DNA from: Acidobacteriota bacterium | Lineage (GTDB): Bacteria > Acidobacteriota > Terriglobia > Acidiferrales > UBA7541 | DNA length: 5,687 nt | NCBI GenBank assembly: GCA_003224135.1 | Contig: QHYO01000531.1 | Coordinates: 1-5,687 of the forward strand | Reading direction: 5' to 3' | Shown: piece after piece, positions 1 through 5,687 of the stretch | How positions within the stretch are numbered: the stretch's first letter is position 1 | Layout: each line of letters opens with the position of its first letter | The notes under the pieces: generated by a model | The model's input: the letters and a program-made list of their open reading frames with translations, nothing else | The model's database searches: none | What the model was told of the DNA's origin: nothing | Translations under genes and position numbers: made by a program

Positions 1-459
1 ATTTGCCAGCAACATGCGGCCGTTCGCGCGCAACTCGTTTCGTTTCGCATGGCCGCCAAAATCGTCGTGATTGTCGAGAATCAGAATTCGCGCGTTCGGA
101 TTTTTCGCGCGCCAGAAGTACGCAGCAGCGAGCCCACTGATGCCGCCGCCCACGATCACCAGATCGTAGATTTCCTTGGTGTCGAGCGCCGGGGCATTTT
201 TTGGAGGAAATTTGCCGTCTCGCACACCGTGCGCTGCTTCGAACGAGCCCTCGTGGCTCCCGCGCAGTCCTGTCAGTTCAGGCGGGTAGTATCCATGTTG
301 ATCCTGAGCGGCAGTTGACGAAGTCAGCGCTTCCCAGTCAAGGCCCGGGAGCAGGGAACCCGCCATCGCTCCGCCGGTTCCTGCGGCGACTCCATTCAAA
401 AAGTCGCGACGCGTGATGTTCCTATCCATCCCTAGCTTCCGGTCTTCCCGTTCACTCAT
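1..459 (-). CDS. Tat-exported FAD/NAD(P)-binding oxidoreductase, spermidine dehydrogenase-like (N-terminal 153 residues; continues beyond left edge)
   Basis: The frame is open from ATG at 459-457 to the window edge. Residues 16-22 (TRRDFLN) form a twin-arginine motif, followed by a Gly/Ala-rich stretch (about 23-40), so Tat export to the periplasm is likely. Residues 57-76 (GYYPPELTGLRGSH and beyond) resemble the segment after the signal in spermidine dehydrogenase-like Tat oxidoreductases. A Rossmann dinucleotide-binding fold follows: GGGISG at 104-109, a second strand ILILD ending in acidic D129, then DDFGGHAKRN at 132-141, typical of FAD-dependent amine oxidases. AGGAG at 471-467 lies 7 nt before the ATG and decides this start; an in-frame ATG at 429 lacks that support and leaves little N-region before the arginines. 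It lies 33 bp behind the NTF2-like gene, probably in one operon. The FAD fold and Tat signal are clear; the substrate (polyamine or other amine) is inferred by resemblance, and the catalytic part is outside the window. Confidence 0.85.
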   Translation of the reverse strand, partial: MSEREDRKLGMDRNITRRDFLNGVAAGTGGAMAGSLLPGLDWEALTSSTAAQDQHGYYPPELTGLRGSHEGSFEAAHGVRDGKFPPKNAPALDTKEIYDLVIVGGGISGLAAAYFWRAKNPNARILILDNHDDFGGHAKRNELRANGRMLLAN

Positions 460-466
460 TTCGGGG

Positions 467-471
467 CTCCT
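467..471 (-). promoter_or_regulatory. Shine-Dalgarno site of the Tat oxidoreductase gene
   Basis: On the minus strand this reads AGGAG, followed by 7 nt (CCCCGAA) and then ATG at 459-457. It favours the upstream start over the internal ATG at 429. Confidence 0.7.
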
Positions 472-492
472 GCATCTTTCTCCGGCGCTCAG

Positions 493-969
493 CTATTTTT
501 TCGGCGCAGCGGAATAGTGGAGAAATACTACCTTCCATTCGCCATTCCGTTTGAAGAGTACGTCAGATTCCTGGTTGTCCTCGTCGGTGACTTTTCCATC
601 CTTCAGCTTTGTGCGTACATGCAGCAGGTAACTTGCCACTGCTGTATCTTTGCTCGGACCGGACTGAATGTGCATGTCGGAAATCTCGACCTTTTGAACG
701 CGGTTCCCTTCTCCGATGTATGCCGTCCAGTCCCTTTGATAGCCGGCAAGATCGGTCCGCCCTTCTGGCAGGAACTGGGAAAAATCAGTCGCGTAAAACG
801 AAAAGTACTTCGCCAGATCGTTCGCCTCGTAGGCCGCATTGGCTCGTTGTTCGACGTCTTTGATTTCTTCTTCGACGGACGCCGCTGGCCGGGGTTTAGC
901 CCGCGAGGCAACATAGGCAATCGGCGTGAGCAGGATCAATGCGGAAATGATAAGTCTTGCGGGCTTCAT
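493..969 (-). CDS. Exported NTF2-like / DUF4440-SnoaL-like domain protein
   Basis: This encodes 158 residues. Residues 1-24 look like a Sec signal peptide or N-terminal anchor: K2/R5, a hydrophobic core LIISALILLTPIAYV, then ASRA, a possible signal peptidase I site. The mature part (about 31-155) has the NTF2-like/DUF4440 pattern: a long N-terminal helix (VEEEIKDVEQRANAAYEAND), then YFSFYATDFSQFLPEG, and beta strands ending in DVLFKRNGEWKVVFLHYS, where the GEWKVVxxHxS signature is typical of the family. NTF2-like cone folds serve as small enzymes or ligand-binding modules; nothing here fixes a substrate. AAGGAG at 980-975 lies 5 nt before ATG 969, which supports the start. The stop (TAG, 495-493) is 33 bp upstream of the Tat oxidoreductase start, so cotranscription is likely, and both products appear to be exported. 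Fold assignment is fairly sure; function is unknown. Confidence 0.85.
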   Translation of the reverse strand: MKPARLIISALILLTPIAYVASRAKPRPAASVEEEIKDVEQRANAAYEANDLAKYFSFYATDFSQFLPEGRTDLAGYQRDWTAYIGEGNRVQKVEISDMHIQSGPSKDTAVASYLLHVRTKLKDGKVTDEDNQESDVLFKRNGEWKVVFLHYSAAPKK

Positions 970-974
970 AGGTT

Positions 975-980
975 CTCCTT
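975..980 (-). promoter_or_regulatory. Shine-Dalgarno site of the NTF2-like gene
   Basis: The minus strand reads AAGGAG, then AACCT, then ATG at 969-967. This is a strong site at suitable spacing and confirms the start of the NTF2-like protein. Confidence 0.7.
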
Positions 981-994
981 GTGCCCGCTACCTT

Positions 995-1000
995 ACTATA
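995..1000 (-). promoter_or_regulatory. Possible -10 element upstream of the NTF2-like gene (weak)
   Basis: The minus strand reads TATAGT, five of six matches to TATAAT, and would start a transcript about 20 nt before the ATG, leaving room for the Shine-Dalgarno site. No good -35 hexamer lies 16-18 nt upstream; the best, around 1018-1023, matches TTGACA poorly. The operon may therefore use an activator, or be transcribed by read-through from the permease gene. The rest of the 970-1116 spacer shows no gene, RNA or clear terminator. Confidence 0.25.
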
Positions 1001-1116
1001 AATCAGCAAACTTGCGAAATCCGGGGGGATGGAACACGCGGTTCGTTTGCCGTGACCGCCAAAATAGTGCCGCCAGAATGTTTACTTTGTAATGACTGAT
1101 CTGCCTCAAAGCGCAC

Positions 1117-3906
1117 TTACTCGTAACGCAGCGCGATCATCGGATCCACCCGCGTCGCGCGCCGCGCCGGGAGATAGCACGCCGCCAGGGCGACCGCCAT
1201 CAAGAAAATCGCCACGCCTGCAAACGTCAACGGGTCCGCCGCGCTCACGCCATACAGCATGCTGCTCATTAGTCGCATCATCCCCAGTGCCGCCGCAATT
1301 CCGAACGCCACGCCTACACCCGCCAATTTTCCTCCGTGCCGCATCACAAGTTTCAACAAGTCGCCCGTTTGCGCGCCCATCGCCAGCCGAATCCCCATCT
1401 CTCGCGTTCTCTGCGACACCACGTAGGCCATTACGCCGTAAATTCCCACCGCCGACAGCACGAGCGCGAGGCCAGCGAAAATTCCCAGCAACGTCATGCT
1501 GAATCGCGCTTGCGACAGCGACTTCGCCACAACATCATCCATCGTCGCGACGTTTGCCACCGGCTGCTCGGGCTTCAGCGAATGCACTACATCCCGCACC
1601 GCTGCTGCCATCGCCGATGGCTCACCTCTTGTCCGCACAGCAAGCGTCATCGAGGAAGTGAACCCCTCATCCTTGTGTTGCGCGTAAGGCGCGAATACTG
1701 TCGGCTCCGCCGGAGCATTCAAACTGGAGTCTTTCATGTCGCCGATTACGCCCACGATGGTCCGGGGCGGAGCCAGATGGCCGTTTGCGTCCGCGAGCGC
1801 TTCCTTGGGAATCAGTTCCAGCGGAGGCAGCATCCGGATCGACTTCCCGATCGGGTTCTCGCCCGCTAAAAACTTCTTCGCGAACGATTCATTGACGATC
1901 GCCACCTGCACCGACTGTTGATCGTCGTCTTTCTCGAACAGTCGTCCCTCTTTCCTTCGCGCGCCGATCGCGACCCAATAGCCCGGCGTGCTCAGCTGAA
2001 ATCTCACCAGTGGTACCTGGTCCAGCGATGCCGGCGGAACCTGGCCCTGCACGCTGACATATTTCCCCCAACCGAGTCCAACTCCCAATGGCAGCGTCGT
2101 TGTCGCCCCCGACGCCGTTACTCCCGGCAGCGCGCTCACGCGCTCCGAAACGGCGTCGAAGAATTGAACGATGCGATTCTCGTGCCCCTCGCCTTCATCG
2201 TGGGTCACTTGAATCTCCATGGTCAGCACGTGGTCGGGAGAAAATCCCGCATCTGCATGGCGCAACGCGCCGAAGGTTCGAATCAGCAAGCCTGCGCCGA
2301 CCAAGAGCACCAGCGCCAGCGCCACTTCGGAAACAACCAGCACGCTCCGCAACCGGTTCCTCCCGCGGCCGTCGCTTCCGCCGCGGCCAGATTCCCGCAA
2401 CGTTTCCTGGACGTCGGTCTTTGCTGCGAGCAATGTGGGAGCGAGCGCGAAAAAAACGGCCGTGACGAGCGAGATTACCAGGGTGAACAGCAACACACCG
2501 CCATTTACGGCGATCGCATTGAACCGCGGCAAATTGCTGGGGATGAGCGGCTGCAAAGCGCGAATTCCCCAAATCGCCAGTAACACCCCTCCCGATCCGC
2601 CTAACAACGCCATCGGGAAGCATTCCGCCAGCAATTGTGCCAGCAGGTGCAAGCGCGTCGCGCCCAGCGCGGAGCGCACCGCGAACTCCTGCTCACGGTC
2701 GGTCGCGCGCGCCAGCATCAAATTCGCCACGTTGACGCAAGCGATCAGCAGCACGAAGCCCACCGCTCCTAACAGCACCAGCAGCGCGGCGCGCGCATCG
2801 CCTACCAGTTGCTCGCGCATAGAAACAACTTTCGTGCCCAGTCCTTTGTTAATCGGAAATTCGTTCTCGAGTTGCGCCGCGATCCCGGTCATCTCCGCTT
2901 GCGCTTGCGCCACGGTCACGCCGGGCTTCATCCGCGCCACTACGTTCAAGTAGTGGTTGCCTCGCGTGTTCATTTCGTCTTTTGGCGCATAGGAAAGAGG
3001 CACGAACAGATTCGCCGGCGGCAGATCACTGAAGAACGGCATTCCCCTCGGCATCACGCCCACTACCGTATATTCCTGGCCGTTCAGCCGCAGCGACCGG
3101 TTCACAACCTTGGGGTCGCCGCCAAATTTATCCTGCCAGAGGCCGTAGCTCAGCAAAACGACACGGTGCTGCCCCCACTTCTCGTCTTCCGGCAAGAAAG
3201 TCCGCCCCAGGATCGGCTGTACGCCCAGCAATGGAAACAGTCCAGCCGTAATGTCGGCTCCATCCAGTCGCGCGGGTTCTTGGTTCTGGACGGATACGTT
3301 GAACGTATCCGTCGACGAAGCAGCCATACCGTTAAACGAATGGTTCTGCGCTTGCCAAGCGCGGAAATCTGGAGCCGCAGATCCACTGTTCCCTACTCCT
3401 TGCGAAATAAACGTCGACCAGATAAAGACCAGCCTGCTCGCGTCTTTGTATGGCAGGCCTTCAAGCAAGACCGCGTTCACGACGGAGAAGATCGCGGTGT
3501 TTGCTCCGATCCCGAGCGCGAGTGTGAGAATGGCCACCGCTGCGAATCCCGGATTTTTCCGCAGCATCCGCAGTCCAAACCGGATATCTTGCAGCAGGTC
3601 CGCCAGCATATTTCCAACCCTTCGCTTTCGCAGCCGTTGCTCGCTCATCACTTCTCGTACCGGTGCGGGCACTCGCGCCACCACGGGACGCTCCGCGCGA
3701 TGAATTTCTTTTCCCAGCTCATCCCAATCGCCAAATTGCGCCATCGCGCGTAACTCCGCATCCGTCCGCGTCGTGCCTTGTGTCAGCGCCGCGTCGTATT
3801 CCTCCTCCAACTGCTGCGCGAGTTCCTCGACAATTTCCTGCTCGCGCGCCGCGTCAAGCCGTAATTCCGGAAGTCGTTCCCGCACAAATTGTTTCCAGTC
3901 CCGCAT
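1117..3906 (-). CDS. ADOP-type ABC transporter permease: duplicated FtsX/MacB permease with N-terminal prefix domain
   Basis: This encodes 929 residues. Residues 1-95 are a charged helical prefix domain seen on many acidobacterial permeases. Two FtsX/MacB-like modules follow. Module 1: membrane segment about 121-147 ([20 protein letters not shown]), periplasmic MacB_PCD-like domain about 150-370, segments near 372-396, 428-452 and 470-495, and the cytoplasmic motif [12 protein letters not shown] (407-418). Module 2: segment about 520-543, extracytoplasmic domain about 545-800, segments near 803-830, 860-880 and 892-914, the matching motif [12 protein letters not shown] (835-846), and the family C-terminus DPMIALRYE (921-929). 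There is no ATPase domain and no ATPase gene nearby, hence 'orphan'. Transport substrate is unknown; MacB relatives act as mechanotransmission pumps for peptides, lipoproteins or drugs. It lies 63 bp behind padR, almost certainly in one operon. The start at 3906 is chosen because the prefix homology begins there, although the Shine-Dalgarno is weak. Confidence 0.95.
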   Translation of the reverse strand: MRDWKQFVRERLPELRLDAAREQEIVEELAQQLEEEYDAALTQGTTRTDAELRAMAQFGDWDELGKEIHRAERPVVARVPAPVREVMSEQRLRKRRVGNMLADLLQDIRFGLRMLRKNPGFAAVAILTLALGIGANTAIFSVVNAVLLEGLPYKDASRLVFIWSTFISQGVGNSGSAAPDFRAWQAQNHSFNGMAASSTDTFNVSVQNQEPARLDGADITAGLFPLLGVQPILGRTFLPEDEKWGQHRVVLLSYGLWQDKFGGDPKVVNRSLRLNGQEYTVVGVMPRGMPFFSDLPPANLFVPLSYAPKDEMNTRGNHYLNVVARMKPGVTVAQAQAEMTGIAAQLENEFPINKGLGTKVVSMREQLVGDARAALLVLLGAVGFVLLIACVNVANLMLARATDREQEFAVRSALGATRLHLLAQLLAECFPMALLGGSGGVLLAIWGIRALQPLIPSNLPRFNAIAVNGGVLLFTLVISLVTAVFFALAPTLLAAKTDVQETLRESGRGGSDGRGRNRLRSVLVVSEVALALVLLVGAGLLIRTFGALRHADAGFSPDHVLTMEIQVTHDEGEGHENRIVQFFDAVSERVSALPGVTASGATTTLPLGVGLGWGKYVSVQGQVPPASLDQVPLVRFQLSTPGYWVAIGARRKEGRLFEKDDDQQSVQVAIVNESFAKKFLAGENPIGKSIRMLPPLELIPKEALADANGHLAPPRTIVGVIGDMKDSSLNAPAEPTVFAPYAQHKDEGFTSSMTLAVRTRGEPSAMAAAVRDVVHSLKPEQPVANVATMDDVVAKSLSQARFSMTLLGIFAGLALVLSAVGIYGVMAYVVSQRTREMGIRLAMGAQTGDLLKLVMRHGGKLAGVGVAFGIAAALGMMRLMSSMLYGVSAADPLTFAGVAIFLMAVALAACYLPARRATRVDPMIALRYE

Positions 3907-3969
3907 CCATCCATCCCGAGCGCAAACGATCCGCCCATCGCAACTTTTGTATCAGCACATGTAGTGTCC

Positions 3970-4311
3970 CTAACTTCCAGACAACGCCACCTTCTCCATC
4001 ACCCGAATCAATTCCCGCCAACTCCGCCGCTGTTCCGGCAAAGCCTTCCGCCCCATCGCCGTCAATTTGTAAAACCGCCGCCGCCGCTGTCCCGCTTTCT
4101 CCACCCACTTGCCTTCGATCCAACCCCGCCGCTCCAGCCGATACAGCATCGGGTACAGCGACGCCACGTGAAAATCCACCAGCCCGCCCGACCGCTGCTC
4201 GATCAGCTTCGCGATCTCGTAACCGTGCCGCGGCCGATTTTCCAAAATCGAAAGGATAAGTACTTCAGACGTGCCCTTCTTCAACTCTGAACCTAGCACC
4301 GTTGCCACCAT
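3970..4311 (-). CDS. PadR-family transcriptional regulator
   Basis: This encodes 113 residues, the usual length of the short PadR subfamily. The winged-helix DNA-binding domain covers about residues 9-91: [15 protein letters not shown] (10-24), [16 protein letters not shown] (28-43), the recognition-helix region [16 protein letters not shown] (50-65), and the basic wing [17 protein letters not shown] (75-91). One C-terminal helix ([11 protein letters not shown], 98-108) would serve dimerisation. PadR proteins usually repress a neighbouring transporter and themselves and respond to small ligands. Here the gene immediately precedes the ADOP permease, the standard arrangement in Acidobacteriota. 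ATG 4311 has no Shine-Dalgarno sequence but lies just downstream of a good promoter, suggesting a leaderless transcript. The ligand is unknown. Confidence 0.93.
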   Translation of the reverse strand: MVATVLGSELKKGTSEVLILSILENRPRHGYEIAKLIEQRSGGLVDFHVASLYPMLYRLERRGWIEGKWVEKAGQRRRRFYKLTAMGRKALPEQRRSWRELIRVMEKVALSGS

Positions 4312-4319
4312 ATGTAGCG

Positions 4320-4348
4320 ACGATATATATAGGTAGGAACTATGTCAA
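4320..4348 (-). promoter_or_regulatory. Promoter of the padR-permease operon
   Basis: On the minus strand the -35 is a perfect TTGACA (4348-4343). A 17-nt spacer leads to TATCGT (4325-4320), four of six matches to TATAAT including the first two and the last base. TATATC (4327-4322) at 15 nt is an alternative. The expected transcription start near 4313 is only about two bases before the padR ATG at 4311, so the mRNA would be leaderless. The AT-rich run 4323-4331 overlaps the spacer and -10 and is the natural place for PadR self-repression (inference). Confidence 0.65.
4323..4331. promoter_or_regulatory. AT-only alternating tract, candidate PadR operator
   Basis: A run of nine alternating A/T bases, self-complementary over its core, sits in the padR promoter between the -35 and -10 elements. 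It is the most AT-rich patch in its neighbourhood. PadR proteins are dimeric and often autoregulate, so an operator is expected here, but the ATGT-N8-ACAT arrangement known for some PadR proteins is not present and the assignment is tentative. Confidence 0.25.
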
Positions 4349-4454
4349 GCCTCCGTCGAACACGCCTGCCCAGCAAATCCAAGTCGTTCCGCGTGATGAA
4401 ATAGCTGAGGCTTTCGGCAATTGTCCATTGTCCGACCGAGGGTCTCAAACTGGT

Positions 4455-4483
4455 TTGACTGTTTCGCGCCGCAAACCTAAAAT
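4455..4483 (+). promoter_or_regulatory. Promoter of the Ser/Thr kinase gene
   Basis: The -35 is TTGACT (4455-4460, five of six) and the -10 is TAAAAT (4478-4483, five of six), separated by exactly 17 nt. The expected transcription start near 4489-4491 is 3-5 bases before the ATG at 4494, so the transcript would be leaderless or nearly so, which fits the absence of a Shine-Dalgarno sequence. This promoter also argues that translation starts at 4494 and not at any upstream in-frame ATG. Confidence 0.7.
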
Positions 4484-4493
4484 ACGCAAGCCC

Positions 4494-5258
4494 ATGGCCG
4501 CCTCAAACACTTTTCTTGGCTCGACGATTTCCCACTACCGAATCATCGAAAAACTCGGCGGTGGTGGCATGGGCGTCGTCTATAAGGCGGAAGACACCCG
4601 GCTTGGCCGCTCTGTCGCTCTAAAGTTTCTTCCCGAAGAACTCTCGCAAAATCCCCAGGCGCTCAGCCGTTTCCGCCGCGAAGCGCAAGCAGCTTCAACC
4701 TTAAATCATCCCAATATCTGCACCATCTACGACATCGGCGAGCATCAAGGCCGCGCTTTCATCGCCATGGAGTGCCTGGACGGCACGACTCTCAAGCACA
4801 AAATTTCCGGTCGCCCGCTTGACACCGAGACTCTCGTCACCCTCGCCATCGAAATTGCCGACGCCCTCGATGCCGCGCACGCCAAAGGCATCATTCATCG
4901 CGACATCAAGCCCGCAAATATTTTTGTTACCTCGCGCGGCCATTCCAAAATTCTCGATTTCGGACTCGCCAAAGTCCTCTCCTTGACCGCCTCGGAAGGC
5001 TCTACACATGCTTTCGATCCTGCTTCCAAGGCTACCGTGGATTCTCCTTCAGCCGATCTCACCAGTCCCGGCAGTTCGCTCGGCACCATCTCTTACATGT
5101 CGCCGGAACAGGCACGCGGCGAGGAGCTCGACGCTCGCTCCGATCTTTTCTCCTTCGGCGTCGTGCTGTACGAAGCCGCTGCTGGAGCCCAGCCTTTCGC
5201 CGGGAATACTTCTGCTTTTCCACCGCATTCTGAACGAAACGCCGCAACCTGTCTCTGA
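4494..5258 (+). CDS. Serine/threonine protein kinase, 5' part of a frameshifted gene (kinase domain truncated)
   Basis: This reading frame gives 254 residues with a Hanks-type kinase domain from about residue 15: glycine loop [10 protein letters not shown] (21-30), ATP-anchoring K44 in VALKF, helix-C E63, catalytic loop HRDIKPANI (135-143) with D137 and N142, metal-binding DFG (155-157), a long Ser/Thr-rich activation segment, [10 protein letters not shown] (197-206) and helix-F D217 in [10 protein letters not shown]. All active-site residues are present. After GNTSA (about 237-241) the frame leaves the family pattern and reads 13 unrelated residues to a TGA at 5256-5258. The lost C-lobe (helices G to I) continues in another frame from about 5218. 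ATG 4494 is chosen because the domain begins soon after and a promoter ends just before it; upstream in-frame codons look non-coding. As written, the product would lack the lower C-lobe and probably not fold as an active kinase. Without the frame change it would be a kinase-TolB-like fusion. Confidence 0.85.
   Translation: MAASNTFLGSTISHYRIIEKLGGGGMGVVYKAEDTRLGRSVALKFLPEELSQNPQALSRFRREAQAASTLNHPNICTIYDIGEHQGRAFIAMECLDGTTLKHKISGRPLDTETLVTLAIEIADALDAAHAKGIIHRDIKPANIFVTSRGHSKILDFGLAKVLSLTASEGSTHAFDPASKATVDSPSADLTSPGSSLGTISYMSPEQARGEELDARSDLFSFGVVLYEAAAGAQPFAGNTSAFPPHSERNAATCL
5214..5220 (+). other. Frame break in the kinase gene
   Basis: Up to about 5216 the protein follows frame GGG AAT ACT TCT GCT; from 5218 the family sequence resumes as TTC CAC CGC ATT CTG AAC (FHRILN). 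Related kinases usually have two more residues here (GNTSA-VI-FHRIL pattern, recalled from the family), so a 5-nt deletion fits best; a 1-nt insertion in the T4C2 run is the alternative. It could be a true mutation or a sequencing or assembly error. Confidence 0.8.
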
Positions 5259-5687
5259 GCATAATTCAAAAGTTCCTGCCGAACTCGAACGTATCGTCGG
5301 CAAAGCGCTCGAAAAGGACCGCGACCTTCGCAGCCAAAGCGCCGCCGAACTTCGTGCCGACCTCAAGCGCCTTAAGCGCGACCTCGATTCCTCCGGGCGC
5401 GTCGATTTCGCCGTTCGTGGCGCACCATCCGGCCAGACCGCGGGACACAACACATCTCAAATACAGGCGCAGCTCCGCCAATCACCCAAAAAGAAAACCG
5501 TCGCCGTCCTGTACTTTGAAAATCTAAGCGGCGCAAAAGAAGACGAATATTTTCGCGATGGCATGACCGAAGACATCGTCACCGAGCTCTCCAAAATCGC
5601 GCGCCTTGAAATTTATCCGCGCTCGGAAATGCTGCAGTTTCGCGACAAACCGGTCACTGCTCCTGAAGTCGGCGAAAAACTCGGCGC
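5218..5687 (+). pseudogene. Displaced 3' part of the kinase gene: kinase C-lobe end, linker and TolB-like N-terminal domain (continues beyond right edge)
   Basis: This frame (codons starting at 5218, 5221 and so on) is open to the window edge. It begins [13 protein letters not shown], then LERIVGKALEKDRDLRSQSAAEL, the end of a kinase C-lobe with the conserved subdomain XI arginine, then a basic helix (LRADLKRLKRDLD). A polar linker of about 45 residues follows, without a hydrophobic segment. Next comes KTVAVLYFENLSG, EDEYFRDGMTEDIVTELSK and LEIYPRSEMLQFRDK, the pattern of the TolB-like N-terminal domain found in kinase and adenylate-cyclase fusions, usually followed by TPR repeats. There is no start codon or Shine-Dalgarno near the frame's beginning, so it would not be translated on its own; it belongs to the gene starting at 4494. 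Because no membrane segment separates kinase and TolB-like parts, the intact protein would be cytoplasmic, at least up to the edge. Confidence 0.8.

Larger units (their letters stand above)
4312..4493. other. Divergent intergenic region between padR and the kinase gene
   Basis: These 182 bp separate two genes transcribed in opposite directions. The left end carries the padR promoter and the right end the kinase promoter. The middle (about 4349-4454) holds no gene, RNA or clear hairpin; the only small regularity is a tandem copy of attgtcc at 4420-4433. A plus-strand reading frame runs through the region from 4302, but it overlaps the padR start and reads as non-coding until the kinase domain begins. 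Confidence 0.7.

Noticed and set aside
1005..1014. Inverted repeat gcaa-ac-ttgc upstream of the NTF2-like gene as an operator
   Set aside because: The arms are only four bases and the match does not extend outward; easily due to chance.
517..1092. A 191-codon plus-strand open frame over the NTF2-like gene
   Set aside because: It is antisense to a gene with signal peptide, domain pattern and ribosome site; its own translation shows no recognisable features.
1085..1111. Inverted repeat ctttg/caaag after the permease stop as a terminator
   Set aside because: Only five base pairs, a 17-nt loop and no following T-run on the minus strand; not a convincing intrinsic terminator.
2809..3753. A 314-codon plus-strand open frame inside the permease gene
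   Set aside because: It is antisense to conserved permease sequence. Its translation is rich in Arg, His, Pro and Gln without any domain pattern, as expected of a shadow frame in GC-rich DNA. Other plus-strand frames between 1092 and 4290 are rejected for the same reason.
3959..3964. The hexamer atgtag in the padR-permease gap, also present at the padR start (4312-4317), as a repeated PadR site
   Set aside because: A six-base identity without further flanking similarity or symmetry is not enough.
4420..4433. Tandem attgtcc repeat in the divergent intergenic region
   Set aside because: Two copies of seven bases between the promoters, with no symmetry and no link to a known site; probably chance.
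4302..4493. Upstream extension of the kinase reading frame to ATG 4302
   Set aside because: It would overlap the padR start and translate through both promoters; the residues are not kinase-like, and a strong promoter lies just before 4494.
4701..5009. Minus-strand 102-codon frame opposite the kinase catalytic loop
   Set aside because: It is a shadow of conserved kinase codons on the opposite strand, as are the other minus-strand frames from 4895 to 5481.

Overview
The window looks like chromosomal DNA from an acidobacterium (Acidobacteriota) or a close relative. The main reason is a 929-residue duplicated FtsX/MacB-type permease of the ADOP kind ('acidobacterial duplicated orphan permease'), preceded by a small PadR-family repressor. 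A Ser/Thr kinase joined to a TolB-like domain, in the style common in Acidobacteriota, is transcribed away from them. The DNA is moderately GC-rich, apart from a short AT-rich promoter patch near 4320-4331. The assignment is inferred from gene content; no database was searched.

Layout. Positions 1-969, minus strand: an exported NTF2-like/DUF4440 protein (969-493), followed 33 bp later by the start of a Tat-exported FAD/NAD(P)-binding oxidoreductase resembling spermidine dehydrogenase (459 to beyond the left edge). Each has a good Shine-Dalgarno sequence, and they look like a two-gene operon. Positions 970-1116: a 147-bp spacer with at most a weak promoter and no convincing terminator. Positions 1117-4311, minus strand: padR (4311-3970), then the ADOP permease (3906-1117), with a 63-bp gap. 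Positions 4312-4493: a divergent intergenic region with a promoter for each direction. Positions 4494-5687, plus strand: the kinase gene, which changes frame near 5214-5220 and runs off the right edge.

How the parts work together. The PadR protein probably represses its own promoter and so the permease behind it, as is typical of PadR-transporter pairs. The permease lacks an ATPase domain and none is encoded nearby, so its partner, if it has one, is elsewhere. The kinase is a separate, divergently transcribed unit. As written in this sequence it cannot make a full-length product.

The points most worth a second look are the frame break in the kinase and the back-to-back promoters, which place both start codons only a few bases after the expected transcription starts (leaderless architecture). 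I found no sign of an undescribed multi-gene system, CRISPR array, RNA gene, insertion sequence or phage element.
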